In this document: positions 1 to 8,953 of the stretch, piece after piece
Layout of the letters: each line of letters begins with the position of its first letter
Position numbering within the stretch: the first letter of the stretch is position 1
Assembly (NCBI GenBank): GCA_004799545.1
Contig: SSMU01000004.1
Span: 62,001-126,000 of the forward strand
DNA length: 64,000 bases
Reading direction: 5' to 3'
From: Phenylobacterium sp.
GTDB taxonomy: Bacteria; Pseudomonadota; Alphaproteobacteria; Caulobacterales; Caulobacteraceae
Program-made: the position numbers and the translations under genes
The notes under the pieces: generated by a model
The model's input: the letters and a program-made list of their open reading frames with translations, nothing else
Databases searched by the model: none
What the model was told of the DNA's origin: nothing

Positions 1-34
1 TCCTTGCACCGCGGGCGTCGAAACCGCCCTCGTT

Positions 35-45
35 CTGCACCGCAG
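35..45. promoter_or_regulatory. PhaR-type operator candidate upstream of phaAB
   Basis: CTGC-ACC-GCAG is a perfect CTGC-N3-GCAG dyad, the form reported for the PHB regulator PhaR in Paracoccus and Rhodobacter. A related but imperfect copy, TTGCACCGCGG, lies at 4-14. The site is about 150 bp ahead of phaA. PhaR itself is not in the window, so assignment is by motif and context only. Confidence 0.45.
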
Positions 46-194
46 TATCGCGGATGCGAGGTCAGAAGCAAATGCCTTGAAATATTTACGCTGTTCGGAC
101 TTGCCGAAGCCCGGGGCCGGACCGATAGCTGAATGAGGGCCAGTCGTCCGCCGTCGCAAGCCGGCCTCCAGAGGATATTGGCGAAGGAATTGCC

Positions 195-1370
<1,176 letters not shown>

Positions 1371-1432
1371 CGCGTTAGGCAGTTAGAAGAGCCGGGGCCT
1401 TCCAAGTCCGGCCTGACATAGGGAGACGGCGG

Positions 1433-2158
1433 ATGGCCAGGGTGGCGCTGGTCACGGGGGGAACCCGTGGCATTGGACGAGCGATCGTCGAGCGGCTGAA
1501 GGCCGACGGCATGCAGGTGGCGGCCGGCTACTCCGGCAACGACAAGGCGGCCGAGGCCTGCGCCAAGGAGCTCGGCGTCATGGTCATCAAGGGCAACGTC
1601 GGCAACTTCTCTGACTGCAAGCACGCCACCGAGGCGGTGGAGCGCGAGCTCGGCCCCATCGAGGTGCTGGTCAACAACGCCGGCATCACCCGCGACGGCG
1701 TGTTCCACAAGATGAACTCCGAGCAGTGGAGCGAGGTCATCCGGGTGAACATGGACAGCCTGTTCAACATGACCCGGCAGGTGATCGAGGGCATGCGCGA
1801 CCGCGGCTGGGGCCGGGTGATCAACATCTCCTCGATCAATGGCCAGAAGGGCCAGATGGGCCAGACCAACTACTCCGCCGCCAAGGCTGGGATGATCGGC
1901 TTCACGAAGGCGCTGGCCCTGGAGAACGCCAAGAAGGGCGTCACCGTGAACTGCATCGCCCCGGGCTATATCGACACCGAGATGGTGCAGTCGGTGCCGG
2001 AGAAGGTGCTGGAGAGCATCATCGCCCAGATCCCGGTGGGCCGGCTGGGCCACGGCGACGAGATCGCCGACATGGTCGCCTTCCTGGCCGGCGAACGGGC
2101 CGGCTACGTCACCGGCGCCACCCTGGCGCTCAATGGCGGCCAGTACATGGTCGGCTAG
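1433..2158 (+). CDS. phaB: Acetoacetyl-CoA reductase (NADPH)
   Basis: Reduces acetoacetyl-CoA to (R)-3-hydroxybutyryl-CoA for PHB polymerisation. It is a 241-aa classical short-chain dehydrogenase: cofactor motif TGGTRGIG near residues 8-15, NNAG at 81-84, and the Ser134-Tyr147-Lys151 catalytic triad in the NISSINGQKG...TNYSAAK segment typical of PhaB rather than FabG. It sits 62 bp after phaA and is presumably co-transcribed. No PHB synthase gene is nearby. The ribosome site is GGGAGAC about 7 bp before ATG. Confidence 0.95.
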   Translation: MARVALVTGGTRGIGRAIVERLKADGMQVAAGYSGNDKAAEACAKELGVMVIKGNVGNFSDCKHATEAVERELGPIEVLVNNAGITRDGVFHKMNSEQWSEVIRVNMDSLFNMTRQVIEGMRDRGWGRVINISSINGQKGQMGQTNYSAAKAGMIGFTKALALENAKKGVTVNCIAPGYIDTEMVQSVPEKVLESIIAQIPVGRLGHGDEIADMVAFLAGERAGYVTGATLALNGGQYMVG

Positions 2159-2276
2159 GCGGCTTAACTGCCCGCTGCGAGAGGTGTGGCGCCTGGGACG
2201 CAGGTCCGGGTGCGCTGTTTTGAGCCGCGCCGACGTCCAAAAAGCGCCCCAGTCCCCCGGCATCTCGTGGCCCGTC

Positions 2277-3056
2277 ATGGATGGTAGGCCGACTGCGTTT
2301 TCGAGGTCGATCTGCGCAGCGGTCGTCTGCGCGGGCGTCTGCGCGCTTGCTGGCTCGGCGCAGGGCCAGCCGCGCAGCCTGCACGACCTGTTGTTCGGCC
2401 GCCACGGCCCCTCGACCGGCCGGGATTTCTCCGCCCCGCCGGTCGCCCGCTATGTCAGCGAGGACGGCGACGCCTTCATCCTGGACCAGACCCAGGACAA
2501 GCCGCTGATGAAGTTCGAGAACAGCCCCGAGGTCTGGGCCCTGCAGTCCCGGCCCGCGCCGCGCGGCGACATCATCTACAAGAACGACGTGGGCGAGACC
2601 GTGCTGCGCGCCACCCGCCTGGGCGGCCTGACGGTGTTCACCTCGCACCGGCCGGATGGCGAGGCGGTCGCCCTGGCCGGGGATGGCGGCGCGCCCTTGA
2701 AGCTGGGCGTCATGGGCCCGCAGGCCCTGCTGGACCGGCTGGGCCAGGCGAGCCTCCGGGCCAGCCGCGCGGCCCGCCACGTGATCCTGTTCGACGCCGA
2801 GGCGACGCCGACCTCGTCCGCCGTCATCGCCGACGCCGCGACGGTGACCAGCGTGGCGGTGGCGAAAATCTCCGAGCGGCCGCAGGGCCGCAGCCGGCTG
2901 GCCGCCCTGCGCCGGGTGTTCCTGGAGGAGGGCAAGCGCGTCGCTGCCCAGTTCGCCGGCGGCACGCTGAAGATCACCGTGGTCCCGGGCCTCGGCCTGG
3001 CCGGCCGGCCGTCCTCCGACCGCATCGCCATCGCCACCGGCGCGCCGGACCGCTGA
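2277..3056 (+). CDS. Secreted DUF4908-like protein
   Basis: A 259-aa protein of unknown function. Starting at the ATG at 2277 it opens with a classic Sec signal peptide (hydrophobic SICAAVVCAGVCALAG, AxA-type end near residue 30). A longer in-frame start at 2133 would overlap phaB and bury the signal peptide, so it is rejected. The mature part has no catalytic motif I recognise. It resembles the DUF4908 family I associate with Caulobacterales, recalled rather than searched. It converges on gloB, with a GC-rich hairpin between them. Confidence 0.7.
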   Translation: MDGRPTAFSRSICAAVVCAGVCALAGSAQGQPRSLHDLLFGRHGPSTGRDFSAPPVARYVSEDGDAFILDQTQDKPLMKFENSPEVWALQSRPAPRGDIIYKNDVGETVLRATRLGGLTVFTSHRPDGEAVALAGDGGAPLKLGVMGPQALLDRLGQASLRASRAARHVILFDAEATPTSSAVIADAATVTSVAVAKISERPQGRSRLAALRRVFLEEGKRVAAQFAGGTLKITVVPGLGLAGRPSSDRIAIATGAPDR

Positions 3057-3058
3057 AA

Positions 3059-3097
3059 ACGTCTCTCCCCCACGCGAAGCGAGAGGGGAGAGGACGT
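3059..3097. terminator. Candidate bidirectional terminator hairpin
   Basis: ACGTC-TCTCCCC pairs with GGGGAGA-GGACGT across a short loop that itself contains CGCgaaGCG, with one bulged base. It fills the gap between the convergent DUF4908-like gene and gloB. There is no strong T-run, so it could equally be a dispersed palindromic repeat. Confidence 0.4.
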
Positions 3098-3858
3098 CAG
3101 CCCTTGAAGTTGTCCTTCGCCGAGCGCACCGCGCCGAACGCCTCATAGTCTGGCCGGCCCGCCGCCCCGACCCGTTCGGCGAGCTTCGGCGCGCGCAGGA
3201 AGGGGTTGGTCTCTTTCTCCAGGCCGATGGTGGTGGGCACGGTGGGTTCGCCCCGCTCGCGGGCCGCGAACACCGCCTCGGCACGGCGCTTCAGGGCCGG
3301 ATCGTCGTCCACCGAGAGGGCGAAGCGGGCGTTGGAGGCGGTGTATTCGTGGGCGCAGTAGACGGCGGTGTCGTCGGGCAGGGCGGCCAGCCGCTGCAGG
3401 CTGGTCCACATCTGCGCCGCGTCGCCTTCGAACAGCCGCCCGCAACCGAGCGCGAACAGGGTGTCGCCGACGAAGGCGATGCCGTCGGCGGCGTCGGAAT
3501 AGGTGATGTGGCCCAGGGTGTGGCCGCCGGTCTCCAGCACCTCGAAACGGGTCTCGCCGAGCTCGACGATGTCGCCGCCATGCACCTCGCGGTCGAGGGC
3601 TGAGATGCGGGTCACCTCGTGGGGACCGACGATGGCGCAGCCGGTGGCGGCCTTCACCTCGGCGTTGCCGCCGGCGTGGTCGGGGTGCCAGTGGGTGTTG
3701 AGGATCAGCGCCAGCTTCCAGCCCAGCTTGTCGAGCTCGCGCAGGATCGCGGCGGCGTCGGGGGTGTCGATGCAAGCGGCGAGCCCTGTCGCCTCGTCAC
3801 GCGCCAGGAAGCCGTAGTTGTCCGACAGGCAGGGGAACTGGTGGACGGTGAGCGGCAT
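3097..3858 (-). CDS. gloB: Hydroxyacylglutathione hydrolase (glyoxalase II)
   Basis: Hydrolyses S-D-lactoylglutathione to D-lactate and glutathione in methylglyoxal detoxification. The 253-aa metallo-beta-lactamase-fold protein carries the dinuclear metal motif THWHPDH at residues 55-61, a later GHTLGH histidine (in TGGHTLGHITY), the metal-bridging Asp in FVGDTLFALGCGR and CAHEYT, all family hallmarks. The C-terminal NPFLRAP segment fits the glutathione-binding region. It is divergent from the methyltransferase gene at 3940, an arrangement I recall from other Caulobacterales. Confidence 0.93.
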   Translation of the reverse strand: MPLTVHQFPCLSDNYGFLARDEATGLAACIDTPDAAAILRELDKLGWKLALILNTHWHPDHAGGNAEVKAATGCAIVGPHEVTRISALDREVHGGDIVELGETRFEVLETGGHTLGHITYSDAADGIAFVGDTLFALGCGRLFEGDAAQMWTSLQRLAALPDDTAVYCAHEYTASNARFALSVDDDPALKRRAEAVFAARERGEPTVPTTIGLEKETNPFLRAPKLAERVGAAGRPDYEAFGAVRSAKDNFKG

Positions 3859-3939
3859 GGGACAAGCCTCCTACAGGACAACCTGCGGCAAGCGATTTAG
3901 GTTGGCGCGAGACCCACGTCGAGCTTCGTAACGAGGATC

Positions 3940-4707
3940 ATGCGCCGCGACGTCCTGGAGCTACGCCAGTTCTACGCCTCCGACCTGGGGCGCGCCGCCC
4001 GCATGATGGTCGGCCGCAAGGTGGTCGAGGCCTGGGGCGATGCGCATGGGCTGGACGTGCTGGCGCTCGGCTATGCGACGCCGTTCGTGGCGACCCTGAC
4101 GCCCGCGGCCCGCCGGGTGGTGGGCGCCATGCCGGCCCAGCAGGGGGTCGAGATCTGGCCCGGCGGGGCGGCGCGCAACCTGACCAGCCTGGTGGGCGAG
4201 GACGCCCTGCCGTTCCCCAACGCCCTGTTCGACCGGATCCTCCTGGTCCACGCCATCGAGGAGAGCCCCGACCCCACCGCCCTGCTGCGTGAGGTGTGGC
4301 GGGTGATGGCGCCTTCGGGCCGGGTGATCGTCGCCGTCGCGGCGCGCAACGGCCTGTGGGCCAATTCGGAGAAGACCCCGTTCGGCCACGGCCGGCCCTA
4401 TACCCGCAGCCAGCTCGCCGAGCTGCTCCGGGAGGCTGAGCTGGAGCCCTCCGGCTGGACGCGGGCGCTCTACGTGCCGCCGGCCGGCTGGCTCGCCGGC
4501 TGGGCCGAGGGGTTCGAGCAGGCGGGCTCCAGGATCTGGCCGGGTTTCGCGGGCCTGGTGCTGATGGAGGCGGTGAAACAGACCTTCGCGGTCAAGCCCA
4601 AGGGCGTCCGCGCCCGGGCGCGGGTCGCCAAGCCGCTGCTGGCGCCGGCGCCCGGGGTCCAGCCTGTGTCCCGCGCGCCACTTGGACCCGAGCCGCGGAA
4701 GCCTTAG
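3940..4707 (+). CDS. Class I SAM-dependent methyltransferase
   Basis: A 255-aa Methyltransf_11-type protein. The N-terminal LDVLALGYATP (about 38-48) is a variant of the SAM-binding glycine motif and LPFPNALFDRILLVHAIEE is the motif 3/4 region, followed by LLREVWRVMAPSGRVIV. The substrate is unknown; the C-terminal tail of about 45 residues is Pro/Arg/Ala-rich. An AGGA ribosome site precedes the ATG. The gene is divergent from gloB with an 81-bp gap, so the two may share a regulatory region. Confidence 0.75.
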   Translation: MRRDVLELRQFYASDLGRAARMMVGRKVVEAWGDAHGLDVLALGYATPFVATLTPAARRVVGAMPAQQGVEIWPGGAARNLTSLVGEDALPFPNALFDRILLVHAIEESPDPTALLREVWRVMAPSGRVIVAVAARNGLWANSEKTPFGHGRPYTRSQLAELLREAELEPSGWTRALYVPPAGWLAGWAEGFEQAGSRIWPGFAGLVLMEAVKQTFAVKPKGVRARARVAKPLLAPAPGVQPVSRAPLGPEPRKP

Positions 4708-4747
4708 TTTTCACGCTGACAGTCCTCGTTCCGGAGATGCAGCCGCC

Positions 4748-5092
4748 ATGAAGATGATCGTCGCGATCATCAAGCCCAGCCGCCTCGACGCGGTGCTCGA
4801 CGCGGTCACCGAGGCGGGCGCCTCAGGCCTCACCGTCACCGAGGTGCGCGGCTACGGCCGCCAGCGCGGCAAGACCGAGGTCTACCGCGGCGCGGAGTAC
4901 GAGGTGAAGCTGCTGCCCAAGGTGAAGCTGGAGATCGCGGTCTCCTCCGACACGGTCGACAAGATCGTCGAGGCCATCTCGGTAAGCGCCAACAGCGGCA
5001 AGATCGGCGACGGCAAGGTGTTCGTGCTCGACCTGGAGAGCGCGCTGCGCATCCGCACCGGCGAGCGCGACGCCGCGGCGATCACCGGCTAG
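4748..5092 (+). CDS. Nitrogen regulatory protein P-II
   Basis: A 114-aa small signalling trimer that reports glutamine, 2-oxoglutarate and ATP/ADP status to glutamine synthetase control, transporters or kinases. It shows the opening MKMIVAIIKPSRLD, the T-loop with the uridylylation target Tyr51 in TEVYRGAEY, and the B-loop/C-terminal GKIGDGKVFVLDLE and RTGERDAAAI. An in-frame start at 4682 would overlap the upstream gene and add a non-homologous leader. No amtB or glnA is adjacent, so whether this is GlnB or GlnK cannot be decided here. Confidence 0.93.
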   Translation: MKMIVAIIKPSRLDAVLDAVTEAGASGLTVTEVRGYGRQRGKTEVYRGAEYEVKLLPKVKLEIAVSSDTVDKIVEAISVSANSGKIGDGKVFVLDLESALRIRTGERDAAAITG

Positions 5093-5421
5093 CTAGCCGG
5101 GGTCCGTTCGCGCCCGGCCCAGCGGTCGGCGAAGGCGTAGAGCGGCATGATCGCGGCGAGCAGCTCACGGCCGAGCGGCGTCAGCCCATAGCCCTGCCGG
5201 TCCTGCAGCGTCACCAGGCCGCCCTCGCGCATCTCGGCGAGCCGCGCCTGAAGCACGGTGGGCGAAGCCTCGTCGCAAGCGGCGCGCAGGGCCCGCGAGG
5301 TCAGCGGCCCGTCGCGCAGCTCCCAGAGGATCCGCAGCATCCAGCGCCGACCTACGAGGTCCAGCAGCAGCATGATCGGCCGGCCGGTGCGCGTGCTGCG
5401 GGAGACCCGATCTTCCGGCAA
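5089..5421 (-). CDS. HxlR-family winged-helix regulator (TTG start)
   Basis: A short HTH protein of 110 aa from the chosen start. The core LLLDLVGRRWMLRILWELRDGPLTSRALR, a weak recognition-helix region (ASPTVLQARLAEM) and the wing GLVTLQDRQGYGLTPLGREL match HxlR. The TTG at 5421 is preceded by GAGG with 6-bp spacing, and a TACAAT -10 element on the same strand lies at 5455-5450. A longer ATG reading from 5520 would run through the operators and the divergent gene. The twin 17-bp operator at 5441-5481 overlaps this promoter, suggesting autorepression and control of the AhpD-like neighbour. It overlaps the convergent P-II gene end by 4 bp. Confidence 0.75.
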   Translation of the reverse strand: MPEDRVSRSTRTGRPIMLLLDLVGRRWMLRILWELRDGPLTSRALRAACDEASPTVLQARLAEMREGGLVTLQDRQGYGLTPLGRELLAAIMPLYAFADRWAGRERTPAS

Positions 5422-5440
5422 GGCCGACCTCGTTTGACGT

Positions 5441-5481
5441 GCTACGGAAATTGTAGCAATGATCGCTATAGAAACCGTAGC
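5441..5481. promoter_or_regulatory. Twin 17-bp operator between HxlR and AhpD-like genes
   Basis: Two copies of an imperfect palindrome: GCTACGGAAATTGTAGC at 5441-5457 and GCTATAGAAACCGTAGC at 5465-5481, start-to-start 24 bp. The consensus is GCTAYRGAAAYYGTAGC with GCTAC/GTAGC arms. The first copy overlaps a TACAAT -10 box for the leftward gene. The spacing, symmetry and place between divergent genes fit an HxlR-dimer operator. Confidence 0.6.
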
Positions 5482-5521
5482 GGCGCGCTCCAGTCGCTGC
5501 AAGTCCGGCCGGGAGAGCATG

Positions 5522-6079
5522 ATGGCGAGGATCGCGCCGCTGGAACCGCCCTACGAGCCGGGGCTGCAGGCCGAGTTCGACGCGGTGATGCGCGGCGCGC
5601 CGCCGCTCGTCCTGTTCCGCACTGTCGCGGTGAGCCTAAGGGCCTGGCGCAAGCTGGTCGGCGGGTCGCTGCTGGACCCCGGGCCGCTGCCGCTGCGCGA
5701 GCGCGAGATCGTCATCGACCGCACCTGCGCGCTGACCGGCTGCGAATACGAGTGGGGCGTGCACGTCGCGGCCTTCGCCGAGGCCGCCGGGCTGACAGCC
5801 GGGGAGGCGGCGGCGACGGCGGCGGTCGAGGCGGACTGCGCGAGCTGGACGGCGGCCGAACGGGCGCTGCTGGTCGCCGTGGACGCGCTGCACGCCCGCG
5901 CCACCCTGTCCGCCGCCGAGTTCACCGCGCTGCGGGCGCACTACGACGAGGCCCAGGTGCTTGAGGTGCTGATGCTCTGCGGCGTCTACCGGACGATCGC
6001 CTACCTCGCGAACGGCCTCGACCTGCCGCTGGAGACCGGCGCCGCGCGGTTGCCGGCGCGGGCTACAGCTTCTCGCTGA
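5522..6079 (+). CDS. Carboxymuconolactone decarboxylase/AhpD-like protein
   Basis: A 185-aa all-helical protein of the AhpD/CMD superfamily. The CMD core is seen in LPLREREIVIDRTCALTGCEYEW, where Cys-X4-Cys replaces the CxxC of AhpD, followed by the expected acidic/His region GVHVAAFAEAAGL. Members act as peroxidase partners or lactone decarboxylases; the substrate is not evident. ATG 5522 is chosen because GGGAGA sits 5 bp upstream and MARIAPLEPPY matches the family start. It is divergent from the HxlR regulator, which probably controls it. Its 3' end overlaps coq7 by 17 bp in convergent orientation. Confidence 0.75.
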   Translation: MARIAPLEPPYEPGLQAEFDAVMRGAPPLVLFRTVAVSLRAWRKLVGGSLLDPGPLPLREREIVIDRTCALTGCEYEWGVHVAAFAEAAGLTAGEAAATAAVEADCASWTAAERALLVAVDALHARATLSAAEFTALRAHYDEAQVLEVLMLCGVYRTIAYLANGLDLPLETGAARLPARATASR

Positions 6080-6626
6080 TCTTGATCGCCGCGCGGCAGC
6101 CGGTGCGGATCACCGCCGAGAGCAGGGCGTAGCCGGGCGCGTCGCGGGCGCCCTCGTCGATCGCCTGGTCGCGGTGGACCAGCTCCTCGGCGCGGAAGCG
6201 GCTGAGCTCGGCGGCGAGCTCCGGCTCGCGGGCCTCCAGCTCGGCGATCTGGCCGGCGTAGTGCTGCTCGATCACCGTCTCCACGGCCTCGGTGCAGGCG
6301 TGCGCCGCCTTCTCGCCCATCAGGGCGGTGCCGGCGCCCAGGGCGAAGCCGGCCAGCCGCCAGACGGGCGCGAGCGCCGTCGGCCGCACGCGGCGCTCGG
6401 TCAACAGCCGGTCGAAGCGGGCCAGGTGCTCGGCCTCGTGGGCCTCCATCTCGGCGAGCTGGCCGCCGATGCGTTCGTGGCCCAGCGCCTCGCCCAGCAC
6501 CGCCCGCTGGCCGCGGTAGATGTGCACGGCGCCCAGTTCGCCCGCGTGGTCGACGCGCAGAATCTCGGCGAGCCGGGCGGCCATGGCTCCTCGGCCGGGG
6601 CGGGGCGGGATCGGCTTTTCGATCAT
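6063..6626 (-). CDS. coq7: Demethoxyubiquinone hydroxylase
   Basis: A diiron monooxygenase that hydroxylates 2-polyprenyl-3-methyl-6-methoxy-1,4-benzoquinol in ubiquinone synthesis. At 187 aa it has the ferritin-like four-helix ligand set: RVDHAGELGAVHIYRGQ, MEAHEAEHLARFDRL, TEAVETVIEQHYAGQ and RAEELVHRDQAIDEGA, that is E, ExxH, E, ExxH. The start codon overlaps the stop of dsbB (ATGA), so it is translated from the same leftward transcript. This links quinone hydroxylation to a quinone-using disulfide oxidase. Confidence 0.93.
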   Translation of the reverse strand: MIEKPIPPRPGRGAMAARLAEILRVDHAGELGAVHIYRGQRAVLGEALGHERIGGQLAEMEAHEAEHLARFDRLLTERRVRPTALAPVWRLAGFALGAGTALMGEKAAHACTEAVETVIEQHYAGQIAELEAREPELAAELSRFRAEELVHRDQAIDEGARDAPGYALLSAVIRTGCRAAIKISEKL

Positions 6627-7135
6627 GGCCGGCGCCTTTCGCGCAGGGCGGCTGCGAGGCTGAACAGGGTAAGGACCAGGGCCGCCACGGCGTTCCAGCC
6701 GGCCATGGAGACGCCCAGGAACACCCAGGCCGGGTGGTCGCACATCGGCACGTGGGCGGTGGTGCTGTCCAAGAGGGCCTTCAGGTCGGCGACGCTGACG
6801 CTGGTATGGCCGCCGCCGGTGCAGGATTGCGGGCCAGGCCAGAACTTCCACTCGACGCCCGCGTGGTAGGCGGCGACCGCCGTCTCCGCCGCGAAGGCCA
6901 GGGCCAGGACCCAGCAGGTGAGCTCGCGGAAGCGGCCGCCGCGGGCGGTGCGGACCAGCAGCATGCCGGCCAGCGCCAGGCCGCCGGCGACCCAGTAGAC
7001 GTCGCGCTGCTTGAGGCAGAGCTCGCAGGGCGCCAGGCCGCCGAAGGTCTGGAAGGCGTGGGCGATGGCGAGCATCCCCGCTGCGGCGATCAGGGCGGCC
7101 AGCCGCCAGCGGTCGAGGATCGGGTTCAACGTCAT
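6623..7135 (-). CDS. dsbB: DsbB-family quinone-linked disulfide oxidoreductase
   Basis: A 170-aa inner-membrane protein with about four transmembrane segments. The first catalytic pair is CELC in GLAPCELCLKQRDVYW and the second pair is formed by Cys in PQSCTGGGHTS and Cys in HVPMCDHP. It should reoxidise a periplasmic DsbA-type thiol oxidase and pass electrons to ubiquinone. It lies between yqaA (29 bp upstream) and coq7 (ATGA overlap), so the three probably form an operon. A dsbA is not in the window. Confidence 0.88.
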   Translation of the reverse strand: MTLNPILDRWRLAALIAAAGMLAIAHAFQTFGGLAPCELCLKQRDVYWVAGGLALAGMLLVRTARGGRFRELTCWVLALAFAAETAVAAYHAGVEWKFWPGPQSCTGGGHTSVSVADLKALLDSTTAHVPMCDHPAWVFLGVSMAGWNAVAALVLTLFSLAAALRERRRP

Positions 7136-7164
7136 GGGCGCGCGATAAGAGCCCAAAAGCGGCC

Positions 7165-7731
7165 TCAGCTGAAGACCTTCAGGGCGATGATCAGCAGGAT
7201 CACCATCACGCCGATGGCGGTCGCCACCAGCCCCATGTGCTTCTCGATGAAGGCCTGGATCGGTGCGCCATAGCGCTTGATCAGCGCGGCTTCGATTCCG
7301 TAGCGCAGGCCGCGGACCACGATCGAGACCCCGATGAAGAGCGGGAAGCTGACGCCCAACAGGCCCGTCGTTATGGCCGTGATCTTGTAGGGGATCGGGG
7401 TCGCGATCAGCGCGGCGAGCCAGGGCCCCGCGGCGTCGCGGACCTTGTCGATGGCGTCGGCGTGGCCGGTCAGCGCCAGCAGCCATCGTCCCAGAGGCTG
7501 CAGGAAGCGCCCGACCGCATAGCCCACCGAGCCGCCGCAGATCGAGCAGACGGTGGTCAAGAGCGCATAGCGCAGCGCCTTGTCGCGATTGGCCAGCGCC
7601 ACCGGCATCAGCAGCACGTCCGCCGGCACGGGGAAGAAGATGCCTTCGGCGAAGGCCACCGCGCCCAGCGCGAGGCCCGCGTGCCGCGAAGCGGCCAGGC
7701 CCATGACCCAGTCGTAGGTTTTGCGGAGCAT
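7165..7731 (-). CDS. YqaA/DedA-family (SNARE-associated) membrane protein
   Basis: A 188-aa polytopic protein of the VTT/DedA superfamily. It has the signature FAEGIFFPVPADVLLMPVAL, a central glycine-rich GGSVGYAVGRFL segment and the re-entrant-loop-like ALIATPIPYKITAITTGLLG, and ends with a C-terminal TM. Such proteins are implicated in lipid scrambling/undecaprenyl phosphate handling; the substrate is unproven here. It is first in the leftward yqaA-dsbB-coq7 run and divergent from hpd. Confidence 0.8.
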   Translation of the reverse strand: MLRKTYDWVMGLAASRHAGLALGAVAFAEGIFFPVPADVLLMPVALANRDKALRYALLTTVCSICGGSVGYAVGRFLQPLGRWLLALTGHADAIDKVRDAAGPWLAALIATPIPYKITAITTGLLGVSFPLFIGVSIVVRGLRYGIEAALIKRYGAPIQAFIEKHMGLVATAIGVMVILLIIALKVFS

Positions 7732-7782
7732 CGTCGATCCGGCGGGGAGGTTGCGGCGTTCAGCTAGCAGGGCGGGGAACGC

Positions 7783-7810
7783 TTGTCTCGCGGCTATCGC
7801 GCACTAGTTA
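7783..7810 (+). promoter_or_regulatory. Candidate promoter of the homogentisate operon
   Basis: TTGTCT at 7783-7788 and TAGTTA at 7805-7810 with 16-bp spacing. The downstream stretch AGTTACAGATGATACG is weakly dyad-symmetric and overlaps the -10, so it is a possible site for the operon's MarR regulator. The weak consensus keeps confidence low. Confidence 0.3.
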
Positions 7811-7848
7811 CAGATGATACGAGCGGCCCCATACGGGAGACCTATTGC

Positions 7849-8946
7849 ATGAACGTCCAGGCGAAGCCGCACGGCGGCGATCTGTTCGAGAACCCCTTGG
7901 GCACCGACGGCTTCGAGTTCGTCGAGTTCACCGCGCCCGAGCCGGAGCGGCTGAAGGGCCTCTTCGAGATGATGGGCTTCACGGCGGTCGCCAAGCACCG
8001 CTCGAAGAACGTGCTGCTGTTCCGCCAGGGCGACATCAACTTCATCCTGAACATGGAGCCGCAGGGCCAGCCGGCGGAGTTCCGCAAGGTGCACGGCCCC
8101 TCGGCCAACGCCATGGCCTTCCGCGTCAAGGACGCCGCCAAGGCCTTCCAGATGGCCATCGAGCGCGGCGCCACGCCGGTCACCGGCCCGGTCGGGCCGA
8201 TGGAGCTCAACATCCCGGCCATCCAGGGCATCGGCGGCTCGAACCTCTATCTGGTCGACCGCTACGGGGCCCAGGAGATCTACGACGTCGACTTCGTCGA
8301 CATCCCCGGCGCCAAGGCGTCGATGTCGAAGAACAGCCGCGGCCTGACCTACATCGACCACCTGACCCACAACGTGTTCCGCGGCCAGATGGCCACCTGG
8401 GCCGACTTCTACGAGCGCATCTTCAACTTCCGGGAGATCCGCTACTTCGACATCGAAGGCCAGCAGACCGGCCTGATCTCCAAGGCCATGACCAGCCCCT
8501 GCGGCAAGATCCGCATCCCGCTCAACGAGAGCCAGGACGACCACTCGCAGATCGAGGAGTTCCTGCGCGAGTACAAGGGCGAGGGCATCCAGCACGTGGC
8601 CCTGGGCAGCGAGGACATCTTCGCCTCGGTGGAGGCCATGCGCGAGGACGGGGTGAAGTTCCAGGACACGCCGGAGACCTACTACGAGCAGCTCGACGGC
8701 CGGGTGCCGGGTCACGGCGAGAGCCTGCAGAGGCTCAGGGCCGACCGGATCCTGCTGGACGGCGCCCCGACCGAGGGCCAGGGGCTGCTGTTGCAGATCT
8801 TCACCGAGAACATGGTCGGCCCGATATTCTTCGAGATGATCCAGCGCAAGGGCAACGAGGGTTTCGGCGAGGGCAACTTCAAGGCCCTGTTCGAATCCAT
8901 CGAGCTCGACCAGATCCGCCGGGGCGTGCTGCCGGCCAAGGAGTAG
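7849..8946 (+). CDS. hpd: 4-hydroxyphenylpyruvate dioxygenase
   Basis: Converts 4-hydroxyphenylpyruvate to homogentisate in tyrosine degradation. The 365-aa enzyme has two VOC half-domains; Fe(II) ligands are visible as His171 in YIDHLTHNV, His249 in GIQHVALGSED and Glu329 in PIFFEMIQRKG. The C-terminal GNFKALFESIELDQIRRG is the lid helix conserved in HPDs. ATG 7849 follows GGGAGAC. It is first gene of the catabolic run ending with a MarR regulator. Confidence 0.96.
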   Translation: MNVQAKPHGGDLFENPLGTDGFEFVEFTAPEPERLKGLFEMMGFTAVAKHRSKNVLLFRQGDINFILNMEPQGQPAEFRKVHGPSANAMAFRVKDAAKAFQMAIERGATPVTGPVGPMELNIPAIQGIGGSNLYLVDRYGAQEIYDVDFVDIPGAKASMSKNSRGLTYIDHLTHNVFRGQMATWADFYERIFNFREIRYFDIEGQQTGLISKAMTSPCGKIRIPLNESQDDHSQIEEFLREYKGEGIQHVALGSEDIFASVEAMREDGVKFQDTPETYYEQLDGRVPGHGESLQRLRADRILLDGAPTEGQGLLLQIFTENMVGPIFFEMIQRKGNEGFGEGNFKALFESIELDQIRRGVLPAKE

Positions 8947-8953
8947 CCGATCC

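Noticed and set aside
5422..5520. N-terminal extension of the HxlR gene to ATG 5520
   Set aside because: Would overlap the divergent gene, both operators and the -10 box; no HxlR homology in the added part.
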